Shown: positions 12,957 through 25,449 of the stretch, piece by piece | How the letters are laid out: each line of letters starts with the position of its first letter | Position numbering within the stretch: position 1 is the first letter of the stretch | Assembly: GCA_964020085.1 (NCBI GenBank) | Contig: OZ026601.1 | Coordinates: forward strand, 23,789,914 to 23,853,913 | From: Micromussa lordhowensis | Lineage: Eukaryota > Cnidaria > Anthozoa > Scleractinia > Lobophylliidae | Direction: 5' to 3' | DNA length: 64,000 bases | Position numbers and translations under genes: made by a program | Notes under the pieces: generated by a model | Seen by the model: the letters and a program-made list of their open reading frames with translations, nothing else | What the model was told of the DNA's origin: nothing | Databases searched by the model: none

Positions 12957-13133
12957 AAGGCTGACTTACACTAGTGCATAAACATAAGCATAAGCTGACA
13001 TACGCAGGCATACGTAGTAAGATGCTGATAATTAGCGTCTTTAGTTATGATAATTTCCAAACAAAAGGCGCTACTTAGAAGCATTCTACTGCGTCTGCGT
13101 ATGTTGCATATGCACCAGTGAAAACCAGCCTTC
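12957..13133. mobile_element. Foldback element, family B copy 1 (CAGCCTT ends)
   Basis: AAGGCTGACTTACACTAGTG at the left pairs with CACCAGTGAAAACCAGCCTT at the right. The ends match the larger foldback at 55,191-55,652. Non-coding. Confidence 0.65.
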
Positions 13134-13546
13134 AGCCTCACTGAATTTTAACACGTCGAAAACAGTCTGTTAGCGTGGTTTATCTTGAAGCTCATACGTT
13201 GTCGAATTAACAATAGAGAGTTTAAGTAAACCACGACGACAACGGCAACGAGAACGCCACCAAACAAAAGGGTTAATGAGCAGAACAATGGCTATGCACG
13301 TGCGATATAAATCTGTGTGCATTTCTTTATGGTCCTCTGCAAAACAACAACTTGAAATGACCAAGTTTGCGTATTTTGGAGAACGCGGCTAATTTTTCTT
13401 ATTTTAATTCGGAAATGAACGTTGGGATTACAGTTTTTTAGCTTGAGCAAGTTCTGAGCACTGAACAGATCTAGACAATCGAGAAATTAGACGGTAAAAT
13501 ATAAATTCAATATTTTCTATTATGTCCTTTTCTTTAAGCTTTCTAT
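13134..13546. other. Unassigned DNA
   Basis: No gene or repeat boundary that I can support. Confidence 0.35.
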
Positions 13547-13547
13547 T

Positions 13548-13631
13548 TATTCCACTCGCGCTCGTTGGATATGAGATGGTAAAAAGCTAACGCTATAACC
13601 ATTCCATAACCAACAAGAGCGAGTGGAATAA
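13548..13631. repeat. Short inverted repeat
   Basis: TTATTCCACTCGCGCTCGTT (13,548-13,567) is closely complementary to the right arm (13,610-13,631), with about 42 bp between the arms. Possibly a small MITE. Confidence 0.6.
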
Positions 13632-13763
13632 TGAAAACGCTCCCCCTGAAAACAAGATAGAAAACTAAAATGAAATAAAAACACCTACACAAATCCCAAA
13701 TAATTATAGCTTTAAGGACATATAATTTAAAAACGGCACCGTGAATTTTTTTTTTTTACATTA

Positions 13764-14617
13764 GGGACCGTTCATTTTTTATGAGATAGGGGGAGCTGGT
13801 GGGATTGAGGGGGGGGCCATGAAAAAAAAACTGGCCTTAAAGGGGGGGCCAGCCAAAAAAATATTGTCTGTAAGGGGGGTCACTCAAAAAATTACCCTAA
13901 AATGTTGTAATAACAGCATCTATGATGGTGCAAAATTTTCTACCAAAATGCCCTAAAATTGCATTTCTGAGGTTCTAAAAATCTAAAATTTCCCGGGAGA
14001 ACATGCCCCCTGGACCCCCCTAGTTTGTAATGGATGGAACAATATCAATTCAAAACTACATGAGAATGTTCACTCCCAACAACAAACAGTACCTTGTTTG
14101 TCAAAGGAAAACACAGATTACCATGGCCAGTGTACATGTCAATATTTAAAAATTATTTCTACTATTTTCAATTTAAACTGCAGTAAATGAATCTACAAAT
14201 GTTACAAAATGTTTGCCAGAATGGCGTAAAATAGCGTTTCTGAAGTTCTGAAATTCTAAATTTTCTCGGGGGAGAATGCCCCCGAACCCCCCTAGTTAGG
14301 GCACTTGTTGGGTTAAAAATAGTCAGAGTACACAAAGGACATATCACATAGGTGAAAACAGTGATTCAGAAAGAACTTTTTGAAACTGCAGTTTTTGTGT
14401 TTAACTTATAAGGTAAACTTTACTTGATCATTCTTTTTGCTTTGCTTTTGACTTCTTGTTTTTTTTGGTGGGGGGGGGGGTCATCAAAAAAATTTAGGTT
14501 TATGAGGGGGGGGCCAGGGAAAAAATATCCGGTTAAGAGGGGGGGCCATCATATGCCACAGAGACTATCTACCAAATCCCACCAGCCCCCCCTACCCCAT
14601 AAAAAATGAACGGTCCC
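13764..14617. mobile_element. PIF/Harbinger-type MITE, 854 bp
   Basis: The termini are GGGACCGTTCATTTTTTAT and its inverse complement, flanked on both sides by TTA (13,761-13,763 and 14,618-14,620). A 3-bp TTA duplication is the signature of PIF/Harbinger transposition. The interior is G- or C-run-rich with no transposase frame, so it is non-autonomous. Confidence 0.8.
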
Positions 14618-15400
14618 TTAGGTTTGAAATTATCCCGAAGAAAATCTATAAATAAAGCACTCGCGCTTTTTCCCGGGTTCTGTTCGGTCCTTTTTCTTGC
14701 TGTGCCATTTATTTGTTAAAATTTATTTTGTCGCTCCCTGCTTGACGATCTGCAAGGGGCATTATTATTAGGGCGGGAGGCAGCTGGTGTTGATGTGAAA
14801 GGTTCTGGTTCGAGAGCTTTCGAGATCATTCAATGGTATGGCAAGGTGGTTTATTGTTACAATGTCACCCTTTAATTGATACATGTATCTGCAAGAGAGG
14901 AATGTCAGAAAATGAAAAGTTTTGCAGTCAGAAATGACTGAAAAACGCAGATACGCTGCCAGTCGAAACCCCATTAAGGCGGGGTAAACGTGAAGGCTGT
15001 TTTGAGGTCGCTTAAGACGGGTTTTCTGCTATATCTCGGTCACGTTTCAAGCGACACTAAATCTCTCTGCTTATCTCATTAACCACTATTTGGCGGTTTT
15101 GTGTAAATTTTTGGGTGATTTTGGGGCATTTTGGGAAAGAGATATTTTTTTCTCAAAGGATAGGTTAGATTGAGGAAAATATGAAATGCTGAAGATTTGA
15201 TGGATTTGGAAAATTGAAATTTGAAGTGAAAAATTAGTAGACGGATACCAGACAGTCCCCTAGCAACCTGGGGCTCTCTTTTGCGGGGGTCAACTGTCTG
15301 GTAGTGTTTCCAACCCATCTTAATCCTAACAATTTCCTTTTTTATATCACTTCAAATTTCACACCTATTCATACCCTCGGAGAAATGGAAGGTGGACGCT
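14618..15400. other. Unassigned DNA
   Basis: No gene recognised. A local inverted pair (ACCAGACAGT... and ...ACTGTCTGGT) lies near 15,247-15,303. Confidence 0.4.
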
Positions 15401-15837
15401 TACCGTAAATGGTCTAATAAACGGCCCCTCTACTATAAACGCCTCCTATTCATTAAACGCCCCTGGTGTGGTATGAAGTTTGAAATAGACGCCCCTCTCT
15501 AATAAACGCCCCGTTTCTAATAGACGCCCCCAGAAATATCGTTTAGTGACTCGAGAAAACGCGCTGTAAAGCAAAATCGCGCAATTTATTTAACACCTTG
15601 GTTGCTTGGACAGCAATGGCTTACGAGTTGTATCCTGTTCGATTTCGCCGCATTGATATAGAACAAACTTCTGTGGTCGCCGCTTTGATATAGAACTATG
15701 AAATGTTATTTAGATTTTGTCAGCAGCTGCAAAGGTTAACTTGAAATAAACGCTCCTCTCTAATAAACGTCTCATATTAATTTAAGCCCCCCCCCCCCCC
15801 CTCGCCCCTCCTGGGTGTTTATTAGATCATTTACGTT
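15401..15837. mobile_element. Foldback element with internal AATAAACGCCCC repeats
   Basis: TACCGTAAATGGTCTAATAA at the left pairs with TTATTAGATCATTTACGTTA at the right. The interior repeats the word AATAAACGCCCC (and AATAGACGCCCC) several times and ends in a long C run at about 15,786-15,801. Non-coding MITE-like element. Confidence 0.7.
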
Positions 15838-16817
15838 AATAGGGTTCGTGTGCTTTGAATATTTTTAACCAAAGGGTTAAAGTGCAATCACGTCAAGACA
15901 ATCAAAATAAACGTGTGTCTTAATGTTTTTTATCAGTCGTCAAATTCTATTTCGAACTCTTACCATACTCTTACTAAATGTACATAATTTTGTCTGGCCT
16001 CTTAAAAGGGGTAAAGAAAATAGAAAAATCCTTATCGGGACGACGAAAAGGTGAACCTCGTAATCTATGATGCTCAAACAAGTTACATTTCTTTATTCTG
16101 ATTGTTGACACTTGTTTCTCGATAAGTCATTCTATTTGGTCAATATTTCCTCATTCCGTTTCGACATTTGGGCAGTTTCCAATCATTTAATATTTTATTT
16201 TTTGGGGTTTCGTTTTGTTTCATCAAAGCTTTTTTCTCAGTTGTAGTTTTGCAGTACTTAAAGATAATATATTTCCCTCCAGGTAAATGTTTGCATGATT
16301 TCGACAGGACGGATCTAAACACTGGTCTCCATGCAGTCATAATAAGGGTGCACGAGTTTTAAGAACGAAAAGGGGATTACAGCATACATTCCTGCCAGTT
16401 TCAATCGCTGAGAAGCTACAATCTTGGTCAGAATAAAATGAGAAATAAAATAACCCCCCGAATCAATCAGCTAAATGTTTAGTTTTTTAATCCAAAACAA
16501 CAGTTAAGGGGAACGCGTAATAACGAAACTGTTTAACGAAGCACAGAACTGCAGTAAAACCGGCGGAAAACGAAATAATACTCATAGCTTACTTTTAAGT
16601 CTTTGTTTTCTGAAGTATTTGTTTAGTACTCTAATTGGCTCTTGAAATTACAATTACACTTCAGCGTTTATTGTCTATCAACTGAACCATAAAACCGCGT
16701 GTTTGCATAACAACACAAATTAAGTGCTTGAGTATACACTTCACCATGGCAACACCCCAATGAGTGAAACATTTACATCAAAGTCATTGTGAGAGGTGCT
16801 TCAAGGTTCCACACAAA
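15838..16817. other. Intergenic DNA upstream of the plus-strand RING-type gene
   Basis: No coding signal. The region just left of 16,818 would hold the promoter of the gene starting there; no core element is obvious. Confidence 0.35.
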
Positions 16818-19800
16818 ATGTCCGACGACAGGCTGTTTGCAACGAGTTACAGATATGAAGTGTTCAACCCGAACGCAAAGACGCTTCGAAAAGCGCTGGC
16901 ACTGCAGAAATCGCGGATTGAGGTGAGAATAACTTCATGCTACAGGCTAATTTAACATTGAACGCATTCGTAACGGTTTTTACACTTATTTAGTCATCAC
17001 ACTTAACTCTGAACACTGAACTCTTAACTCTGAAACTTGATGTGAGCGCGCATCTTATAGGGAGTGTTAATTAACTGACCAAACACTTAAGCAACACTAG
17101 ATGAAGTTCCAAAGATAATTATAATTTCATTAACGACAATGTGTATAGTAGCACTTACCTGAGAACAGCAAATGATAAAGTGAAAAATATGTATTTTTAA
17201 TGATTAGAACAAACAAGAAAATAAGAGTGTGCTTCTTGAATATAATTTAACCGACTTTCATTTGTTTTGCAGACAGATGAAAAGATTGCGCACAGAACAG
17301 ATGTGGAAAACATGTGAGTTTCCTTTTATTCTATTGAGATAATGTGATTTTGTTTTTTTCACTAGCTTATAAGAGAAGCGTGAAGCGCGAAACACAGGCG
17401 CTGAGCGCGAATGACCAGTATCACCACGCTTATAAGGTGGTAATTGCTTAATTACCACTTTCTTGTCCTTTGATTGATATCTTCCAATAAGTAGCAGGGG
17501 GAATTTATCCTTTTATTTTTCCCTTTCCTCTTCAGATGCCAGTCCTGGTTACGACCTCCTCGTTAATACGGTCACCTCGTTATAACGCCACTTTATTCTA
17601 ACGCAAACAAAGTCACTAGTCACTTTCATTTTTAATGGACCCTTTAATACAGCCACCCCGTTAAGTTTTGTTGCACGTTGGCGACCGGACTACCGGGATT
17701 CTACTGTTTATCTTGGCAAGCCGTGATGACACGTAATGTTACGAATTCTTTATAATGTACTCCGGGTAATGTGAGGTATCTGTTTTATTATACTTTTTTT
17801 CTAGTAAAAATAATCATTCCTCTAAAACTTCGCGAGTCGCGAATAAACGATTTAATAAGCGACTTTGTAGTTTCTCGTTAATCGTGAACTTGTGGCCGTT
17901 ACCTGTAGCTATAGTTACGTGAAAGACCGTGAAGTAGATAAAGCGCTTCGTATTTTTCGTGAAATGTGATCTGAATGGAGACCTTTCCCTCCCATATCCC
18001 GCCTCTTTACAATCCTAGATACATTCCTGTTATTGTTGTTGTCGTTTTTGTTGCTCTATTCTGCGATTTCAACTTTTTTTCTCACCAACTTTGTCTTGGT
18101 TGTTTCTATCGTTATATCCAAAATAAATAACATCTAATTTAATAGTATTTCTTTCTCCGGAGTCGCAAGCGAATTAGAGAGTGCTCGATGGTTCAGCAGT
18201 CTTGAAGAGGTATGACAAGGTTTAAAGTTAATGTTACATATTTTCATGAAAACTCAGTTTATCGTGAAGCAGAGAACTATTAGAAACGACTGCGTATAGC
18301 AGCGCATATGGGGTTACGTTATAGTGTAGTTTACATGAAGTCCCTAGTCGCGCAAGGAACTTACCATTAGATTGCCATTAGCGTTTCCTCCCAGCAGAAA
18401 TTCTTGTATAGGGATATATTTTCCAATATTTCGGAAGGCACGGCCTTCCTTCCTCAGGGTGTAACAGAGAATGACTCTAGTTTTAAACGTTACAAATTTA
18501 AAATATGGGAAGTAAGATATAACTAGTGAAAAGATAAATGTAACAAAAGTTTGATAGACAAGGCTAAGTAATAAATAACGATGAAAAAAGTAACGTAAAA
18601 ATTTTAAAATTTGAAATTTGAAAATATGGTAAAACGTTACAGCCTGAAAAGTAGCAATGAACAGCTATAAATAGTACAGGTGACCTAAATATAGAAAGCT
18701 AATACACAAGAAACGTACTAAGTTTCATCTTTCTTATTGAGACCATGAGGTTCAAGGGTTTGACCTCTTTCAATGAGATATGCTTCTCTTGCTTTACGTA
18801 CACCGTCACGATTAGATTTAACGAGTTATAGGGGAATAAGTTGCATGTCAGTAGCGTTATGATTGTTACATAAAAAATGTTCGGATACCGTGGTGGGCTT
18901 AGAGCTGTTAGTTCGTTTGTCAACAGGTCTGCGATGTTCGTTGAAGCGGTCTTTAAGTCTACGTTTGGTTTCTCCTATGTATTGTTTGTGACAGTGGTTA
19001 CATTGTACCATGTAGATAACGCTTTTGGAGTTGCAGTCAATGTGATGATTAATAAATCTAGTTTAAATGTATACTTAGTAAGTCCGTCGTTTATGTAATT
19101 ACATGTTAGGCAGTTGTTGCCACAACGGAAAGAGCCTCGAGGTTCGTTAGCAGTGGTAGACGGTTTATGAAGCTTAGCACTAACTAATCTATTACTAAGG
19201 TTGTTAGAACGTCGGAAGGCAACAAAGGGTTTAGCTTTGAAAACGTTAGTGCAACGGGGAGATAAAGACAGAATGTTGAAGTGTTTGTTAATGATGGATG
19301 ATACGTAGCTAAGAGCTGGATTATATGTTATGACGAGGGGTACCCGTTGCGGCTGATTAGTAGTGCGAGTGTCTTTGGGGGTGAGTGTTTGAGTACGAGT
19401 GATGTTATGTACGCGTGCTATTTCTTGATTAAGGAAAGGTAAATTATATCCGCGTTTGTTGAGGTAAGATTTGAGTTCGTTAGAACGTTGTTTGAAAGTC
19501 TCGTCAGAGGAACAGATACGACGAAGTCGAAGAGCTAAGCTGAATGGAATAGCTCTTTTGGTATGTTGAGGGTGGCATGAAGAATGTAACAAGTATTTGA
19601 TGTCACTCGTACTCAAACACGGGTACCCCTCGTCATAACATATAATCCAGCTCTTAGCTACGTATCATCCATCATTAACAAACACTTCAACATTCTGTCT
19701 TCATCTCCCCGTTGCACTAACGTTTTCAAAGCTAAACCCTTTGTTGCCTTCCGACGTTCTAACAACTTTAGTAATATATTAGTTAGTGCTAAGCTTCATA

Positions 19801-21962
19801 AACCGTCTACCACTGCTAACGAACCTCGAGGCTCTTTCCGTTGTGGCAACAACTGCCTAACATGCAATTACATAAACGACGGACTTACTAAGTATACATT
19901 TAAACTAGATTTATTAATCATCACATTGACTGCAACTCCAAAAGCGTTATCTACATGGTACAATGTAACCACTGTCACAAACAACACATAGGAGAAACCA
20001 AACGTAGACTTAAAGACCGCTTCAACGAACATCGCAGACCTGTTGACAAACGAACTAACAGCTCTAGGCCCACCACGGTATCCGAACATTTTTTATGTAA
20101 CAATTATAACGCTACTGACATGCAACTTATTCCCCTAGAACTCGTTAAATCTAATCGTGACGGTGTACGTAAAGCAAGAGAAGCATATCTCATTATTAAT
20201 GGCTGCCAAAAATCTCCTCTCGACGAACCGGAAATCAAGTTTTCTTTATTTATTTTTGAGCCACCTATGGCGTATTTTTAAAGACTTTTTTGATGCCTTT
20301 GGCCCGCAGCTCAATTTCTTTTTTGTCTGTTGGAATATCACTTAAGTATTTTCGTCGTAAGCTGCTCAAATTTGAATGAAGTAAGACAGTGTCGAATGCA
20401 GGTATGTCCCACTTATCATGACCAAGTTGCGTTCCGCTTCTTCTTTCACGAGAACTCCACATTACTCCACTCTAAATTTTATGTATGCTGAAGATCAACA
20501 GCTTTTCCATAATATAGCAGAAAAATTAGCTGGATATGTCGAGATATAGAAGCGTTTCAGAACTTCAAAGTTTCCTTACTCTAGCCACACGCTTGCGAGG
20601 ATTTTGCCGTTGAATCTATCGCGACCGAAAAGTAATAACAGTTTGTGAGTTCGAGTTTCTTCTGAATTGCAAGCGACACGTGATGTTTCTTTAAGATACA
20701 AAAACTTTCGTCTGTAAGTATTGCTCAGTTTTGTTTGGGTGAAAATCCAAAAAATCGCTTGTTGTCGATGAAAAAGAGCACCCAACGATGCGTGTTTTGT
20801 AATATTCCCCTCTTTCGTGTGCAAACGTACATCGAAGTGGGAACTCATGATGATAAAAACTCAGTCCAATACAGTAATATGTTATGTAAATGATTACTTC
20901 TTTAAGCAGAAAGCCATTGGTGGAAGTAACGGGAGAGCTCTGCCTGGTAAGAAAACTTAAGCTGTGTATTGCCTCTGCTCTTTTGAAGTGTATGATACGT
21001 CAGTAAGGTGGCCCAAACCAGTTTCCAGCCTTTTCCAAGATTTAAGCTTTGTGGGGTCATTATAACCGCTCTTAACCATTTTATGCTACAATCATGGTAT
21101 CAAAAAACTGCCCAGTCATTGGTGAATACGTTGTTATCCTTTTCATTACACATTAGGTTACCATAGCAACAATATAACCTGCTAAAGGCATTAAATTATA
21201 GCTTTAAGAGCATATAATTCAAAAAACGGCTTGGTGTCTTTTTTTTATATTGTCAAATTTTAATTTACAGGATAAGACGCAACTTTTGGCAAAGTTAAAA
21301 CGAGAACGGTACATGGCGTTCAGAGCCACCTTAAAGTTTTGAAAATTTAAGGTGGCTCTGAGCCCTAAGTACATATTTTTTTTAAACTTTGCCAAAGGTT
21401 GCGTCTTATCTTGCTCATCAAAGTTCCATATAAATTAAGTTACCTAACTAGATCTTACTTCGGTTATCTCGTAACTTGTAGTATCATCTCAGGAAAGTGT
21501 ACATGTAGGCTGACTTACTAAACTGGAACAGGCTCATGCAGAGATATTTTTTATCTCTTTTTAATGATATTCCCCCTCATGAGCCTCCATTGCATGCTAG
21601 TGCCAGTCCAATACCAAGAATACCAAAATGGTCGCGAGCAATCGATAAGGGCCACAACATTTCTTGTTATCGATTACTCCTTGATTGTATTGGCAAATGG
21701 CAAATCAAGTGACTCCTGTGTTTACCTCTTCTTTTATTAAACTGTTTTTCAGGCAGTAAAGAGATGTGTGACTGACTGTCCAATTTGTATTATGCCACTG
21801 GCTGACCAAGGACTATACAAGCCCTCATCGCGGCCCACTGTTTTGCTGTCGTGTTCACACGTGTTTCACGCCACCTGTCTTGAGGCATTCGAAGAATTCT
21901 CCTTGGATAAACGACGCGTGTGCCCCGTCTGTCGGGCTCTTTACTTCAAGAAGATGCTGTAG
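16818..21962 (+). CDS. RING-finger protein, RNF32-like C-terminal RING (partial exon model)
   Basis: The last exon, 21753-21962, follows a good acceptor (tttttcag). It encodes a RING finger (CPIC, CSHVFH, CLEAFEEF, CPVCR) ending ALYFKKML and stop. This closely resembles the C-terminal RING of RNF32-type E3 ligases. Probable upstream exons are 16818-16922 (ATG, ends GAG|GTGAGA), 17273-17313 (ttttgcag|ACAG ... AACAT|GTGAGT) and 18163-18209 (ends GAAGAG|GTATGA). The last of these is phase-compatible with the RING exon but not with 17273-17313, so an exon is missing or the 5' exons belong to another transcript. A RING that binds an E2 and transfers ubiquitin is the likely role. The RING exon is well supported; the linkage of the rest is tentative. 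Confidence 0.55.
18699..19616 (-). pseudogene. Penelope-like element fragment (RT C-terminus plus GIY-YIG), left copy
   Basis: The frame 19616-18975 carries the linker typical of Penelope-like elements (RVPLVITYNP, FRRSNNLSNRLV, GSFRCGNNCLTC). The GIY-YIG endonuclease part is in a different frame from 19011: VQCNHCHKQYIGETKRRLKD, DRFNEHRR. A TAA interrupts it at 18,826-18,828 where the other copy has GAA. The element is 5'-truncated and dead. Confidence 0.8.
18772..20197. repeat. Inverted pair of Penelope-like fragments, arms about 577 bp
   Basis: Left arm 18,772-19,347 and right arm 19,621-20,197 are near-identical inverse complements separated by about 273 bp. Both encode the C-terminal end of a Penelope-like polyprotein. 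Paired inverted partial copies are common for Penelope elements. The pair lies in an intron of the RING-type gene model. Confidence 0.8.
19619..20281 (+). pseudogene. Penelope-like element fragment, right copy
   Basis: Inverse copy of the left fragment. The GIY-YIG frame at 19955-20281 is open further than in the left copy (EHFLCNNYNATDM, then ELVKSNRDGVRKAREAYLI) before it diverges near 20,197. It lacks the reverse transcriptase core, so it is not autonomous. Confidence 0.8.
20282..21003. other. Unassigned DNA
   Basis: Contains minus-strand frames at 20,462-20,265 and 20,848-20,576 without recognisable domains. I do not support them as genes. Confidence 0.35.
21004..21420. mobile_element. 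Foldback/MITE-like element, family A copy 2
   Basis: Left arm starts TAAGGTGGCCCAAACCAGTT. The central hairpin (GAGCCACCTTAAAG ... TTTAAGGTGGCTC, about 21,324-21,361) and the flanking GATAAGACGCAACTTTTGGC and its complement match copy 1. The right arm is cut short. Confidence 0.7.
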
Positions 21963-22653
21963 TACATGTAAAAGTGACAGAAAGGAGTTTGATGTGCTTA
22001 AAACCTTTGTACAAGTATCTTTTCTATCATTTCGGAGACTTTGATCGTTATTTGGTATCGATGACACAAGAAATGATCGCAGATTCTCCAAATCACAAAT
22101 GATCACAGACAGCCCAAGCTCAGTATAAGAGAACATGAACGCGACTTTTGTAAGAGGTATTTTGTTATAAAGATTCAATTTGTTGAGGTTCATATGGGAA
22201 CTCAACGGTTACGCGAATGACTTTTTCCGTTACTATAGTGTAGTTTTCATCGTTACCCCGCTCCTCGAGCCAGTTTGAAGTCATGTTATTGTCACTGAGT
22301 CACGTTCGCCTTCGCTTCTAGCAAGGTTGGGCTGTCTGTGCATCAGCCTCGTTGGCGGGAAGAACAAAGTTGCTGGAAACCAGTTTGATTATGAGGACAT
22401 ATGTGCTCCTGTAACGACACATTATTCTGTTAAGACTCCGGTGGTAGCCGTCTGAACAGCGAAATTTGCTGGCAAACGTCTCATCCTGTGGCTGCTCGTA
22501 AGCGTCCATCGAACTCCGCTGTAGTAAAAAAATAGTACTGGAATAATAAAGTGAGGATTTTTTTTCCATCGGTCCGTCACCACAAACGCGAGGGTCAAAC
22601 TTTATATTATCATGTAGGTGTACACATACTGTTTAATGCAATAATAATTTAGC
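21963..22653. other. 3' flank of the RING exon and unassigned DNA
   Basis: No gene recognised; the minus-strand frame at 22,569-22,318 has no domain I know. Confidence 0.35.
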
Positions 22654-23710
22654 AAGATTTAAGTGCACCTAACCCCCAAACTTTTTTTGGCTAAAACGAA
22701 TGTACTTATTATTTGAAATGGTTCTGCGAAAAAAGTTTTGGATTCGGTTAAATCCTCGATTTTCTGTGCCGCGACGAAATCTCGAAATAGCACCAAAACG
22801 CCGCCATTTTGTTTCGCGACCGAGTTTGGGGAGAATGGGTCCAGCGGCTGTTGTGACGTCTACCCAGGAAGCTTGAATATCTCACGTCCTCTCATTTCCT
22901 TCAGAATGATGCAATACACATCCGAAAAGTGCACAGAAATGCCTTCCAGAATTGCTATCGACTGTTGCAGCAATATCTCAGATTTAAGGAAAGATATTCT
23001 GTCAATAATAATAATATACGGTCAATAATAGAATAAAGACGTAAACGAGGGGTTGATTTTGTCGAACCGAAACAGGCAAAGTGAATCTGTGAGAACCATT
23101 GAAGAACCCTCACTGGAATTACTTCCGCAGGCTTCCAATTGCTATTTTCAAAATATCGTGCTTAGAGCCAACCAGCAATTTGTAGAAATACTACTGACAA
23201 CCTAATCTTCTAATCCCGCAGTATTTATAACATAGCCGGCAAAGTTATGTGATCAATCGCTGAAGAGGCGTCACGACCGATGTGAATAGGCCATGTAAAT
23301 AGCTCGCAGCTATACGCCGCCAGCCAACATTTATTTCTCTTTCGATTTAGGTAAAAGTCGAAGATTAATTCTTTAGAATTACATGATAACAAAATTGTTA
23401 GACTCACAGAATTTTTCGAAGGTTTGCGACAAACATTCTGTGCAATAGTATCGAAAATATGACCGCGTAACATCTGAGGAAACACATCCATTTCGCTTGA
23501 GAGAAATTTGCATTGGTTATTTGGAGTTACAACCTAAAACGTGTGACAATGTGAAATCGGTAATTGCATGAAATGTTTCCTTCGGCCTTGCCTCCCGCAG
23601 CTTTAAAAAATACATGTCTAAACACTGATTCTACGATTTTCAATCGATCGAAGCCAGTGTTTTGGTTGAGCTCTCTATAATCGCGGTCAAAGTATGAGCC
23701 AGGCCTATGC

Positions 23711-24271
23711 TTAAAGTGCCACTATGATCAAATTCTCGATACAGATTTTTTTACATTTTCGTACACAACAGGTCTTCCCTAGATATCTTGCCAAATTTCA
23801 ATCTATTACGAACATTAGAACTCGCGGTTTTTGGACCTTTATTTTCGAGAATTTACGGCCGCCATTAATTTCCCTTGTTCCAAGTCTTAGTGAGAATTGG
23901 AGAAAATGACGTCATTTTCTCAAAAATACCACACGGGTTGAAATTATAATAACAATTAGCACAGCAATTCGCATAAAGAATAACAAAAACTTTAGTTCAT
24001 ATATTGGTGCAATTTTCGACATTAGTTGTTATTATAATTTTAACCCGTGTGGTATTTTTGAGAAAATGACGTCATTTTCTCCAATTCTCAACCAAAACTT
24101 GGAACAAGGGAAATTAATGGCGGCCGTAAATTCTCGGAAATAAAGGTCCAAAAACCGCGAGTTCTAATGTTCGTAATGGATTGAAATTTCGCAAGATATC
24201 TAGGAAAGACCTGTTGTGTACGAAAATGTAAAGAACTGGATATCAAAAATTTCATCATAGTGGCACTTTAA
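23711..24271. mobile_element. Foldback element with about 240-bp arms
   Basis: TTAAAGTGCCACTATGAT and ATCATAGTGGCACTTTAA are perfect inverse ends. The arms are almost identical (for example AAATGACGTCATTTTCTC in both), with a loop of roughly 100 bp around 23,990. Confidence 0.85.
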
Positions 24272-24276
24272 ACAGA

Positions 24277-25130
24277 ACTGGGCTAGATTGCAGAATACCC
24301 GGCCCACTTTTTAGAATTCCTAAATGCTGCTACCGCAGTACCGCAGTCGACATAATTTATATAATAAACTGTATATAAAAACCACGAATATACCTCGTTC
24401 TTTCATACACTGCGGGACTGCGGACCGCGGTAGCAGTACTTAATAATACCTAAAATAATTTCTATGTTCACCACTGCGGGACTGCGGACCGCGGTACCAC
24501 TTTAGTTTAACACTTAGATTAATACTTATTCATCGACTACGGGACTGCGGACCACGGTAGCATTTCAGTTTAACACTTAGATTAATACTTATTCATCGAC
24601 TGCAGGACTGCGGACCGCGGTAGCACTTCAGTTTAACACTTAGATTAATACTTATTCATCGACTACGGGACTGCGGACCAAGGTAGCATTTCAGTTTAAC
24701 ACTTAGATTAATACTTATTTATCGACTGCAGGACTGCGGACCACGGTAGCATTTCAGTTTAACACTTAGATTAATACTTATTTATCGACTACGGGACTGC
24801 GGACCAAGGTAGCATTTCAGTTTAACACTTAGATTAATACTTATTTATCGACTGCAGGACTGCGGACCACGGTAGCATTTCAGTTTAACACTTAGATTAA
24901 TACTTATTTATCGACTGCAGGACTGCGGACCGCGGTAGCATTTCAGTTTAACACTTAGATTAATACTTATTTATCGACTGCAGGACTGCGGACCGCGGTA
25001 GCACTTCAGTTCAACACTTGGCACATACATTTAACCTTGCTAACCGACTGCGGACCGCGGACCGCGGACCACGGTAGCATTAGAGTCGAAGACGACTAGT
25101 TGGGCCGGGTATTCTGCAATCGCTCCCAGA
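24277..25130. mobile_element. MITE-like element ending in GATTGCAGAATACCCGGCCC
   Basis: ATTGCAGAATACCCGGCCCA near 24,288 is matched by its complement TGGGCCGGGTATTCTGCAAT at about 25,101-25,120. The space between is almost entirely the 63-bp minisatellite, so the array was amplified inside a transposon. Confidence 0.7.
24409..25077. repeat. 63-bp minisatellite, about 10 units
   Basis: The unit begins CTRCRGGACTGCGGACC and contains TTTAACACTTAGATTAATAC. Central units are nearly identical, while outer units are diverged, as expected from unequal exchange. Successive units alternate between a CTACGGG...ACCAAGG type and a CTGCAGG...ACCACGG type, suggesting a 126-bp higher-order repeat. Confidence 0.9.
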
Positions 25131-25194
25131 ACTGAGTAAAAACAAGCTTTATTTCCATTGAGTTGATGGACTAAACGTTAAAAAGCACGGCCGG

Positions 25195-25449
25195 AAATAG
25201 AAGCTCGCTTCTGCGAAAGGACAAAGGACAAAGGACAAAGAGCTGCTCAAAGAAGACCTACGTGCGGAGGTCATCAAGTCTCGGAAACTGCAACACTTAC
25301 GTCGCTCCTATAAACTTAAAGCATTCCAGACAGTAAAATTCAAACTAGATTTAATAGAACAACCGTATCTTGACAAAATAAAATACATTCTCGCTAAGGA
25401 CAAATGTAAACGGGCTATAAACAAGCGTGAGAATCTTGTGTTCAGGTGA
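25195..25449 (+). other. Open lysine-rich frame, unknown
   Basis: A plus frame runs without stop from a GGACAAA microsatellite (three copies, from about 25,218) to TGA at 25,447-25,449. It includes SRKLQHLRRSYKLKAFQTV. There is no ATG near its start and no recognised domain. It could be an exon or a transposon remnant. Confidence 0.25.

Noticed and set aside
18421..18458. Hammerhead-like hairpin on the minus strand (CTGAGGA, long stem, GAAA)
   Set aside because: An extra base sits at stem II and the flanks cannot form stem I, so it is not a credible ribozyme.
24409..25077. CRISPR-like array
   Set aside because: Units are contiguous 63-bp tandem repeats without unique spacers, in animal nuclear DNA.
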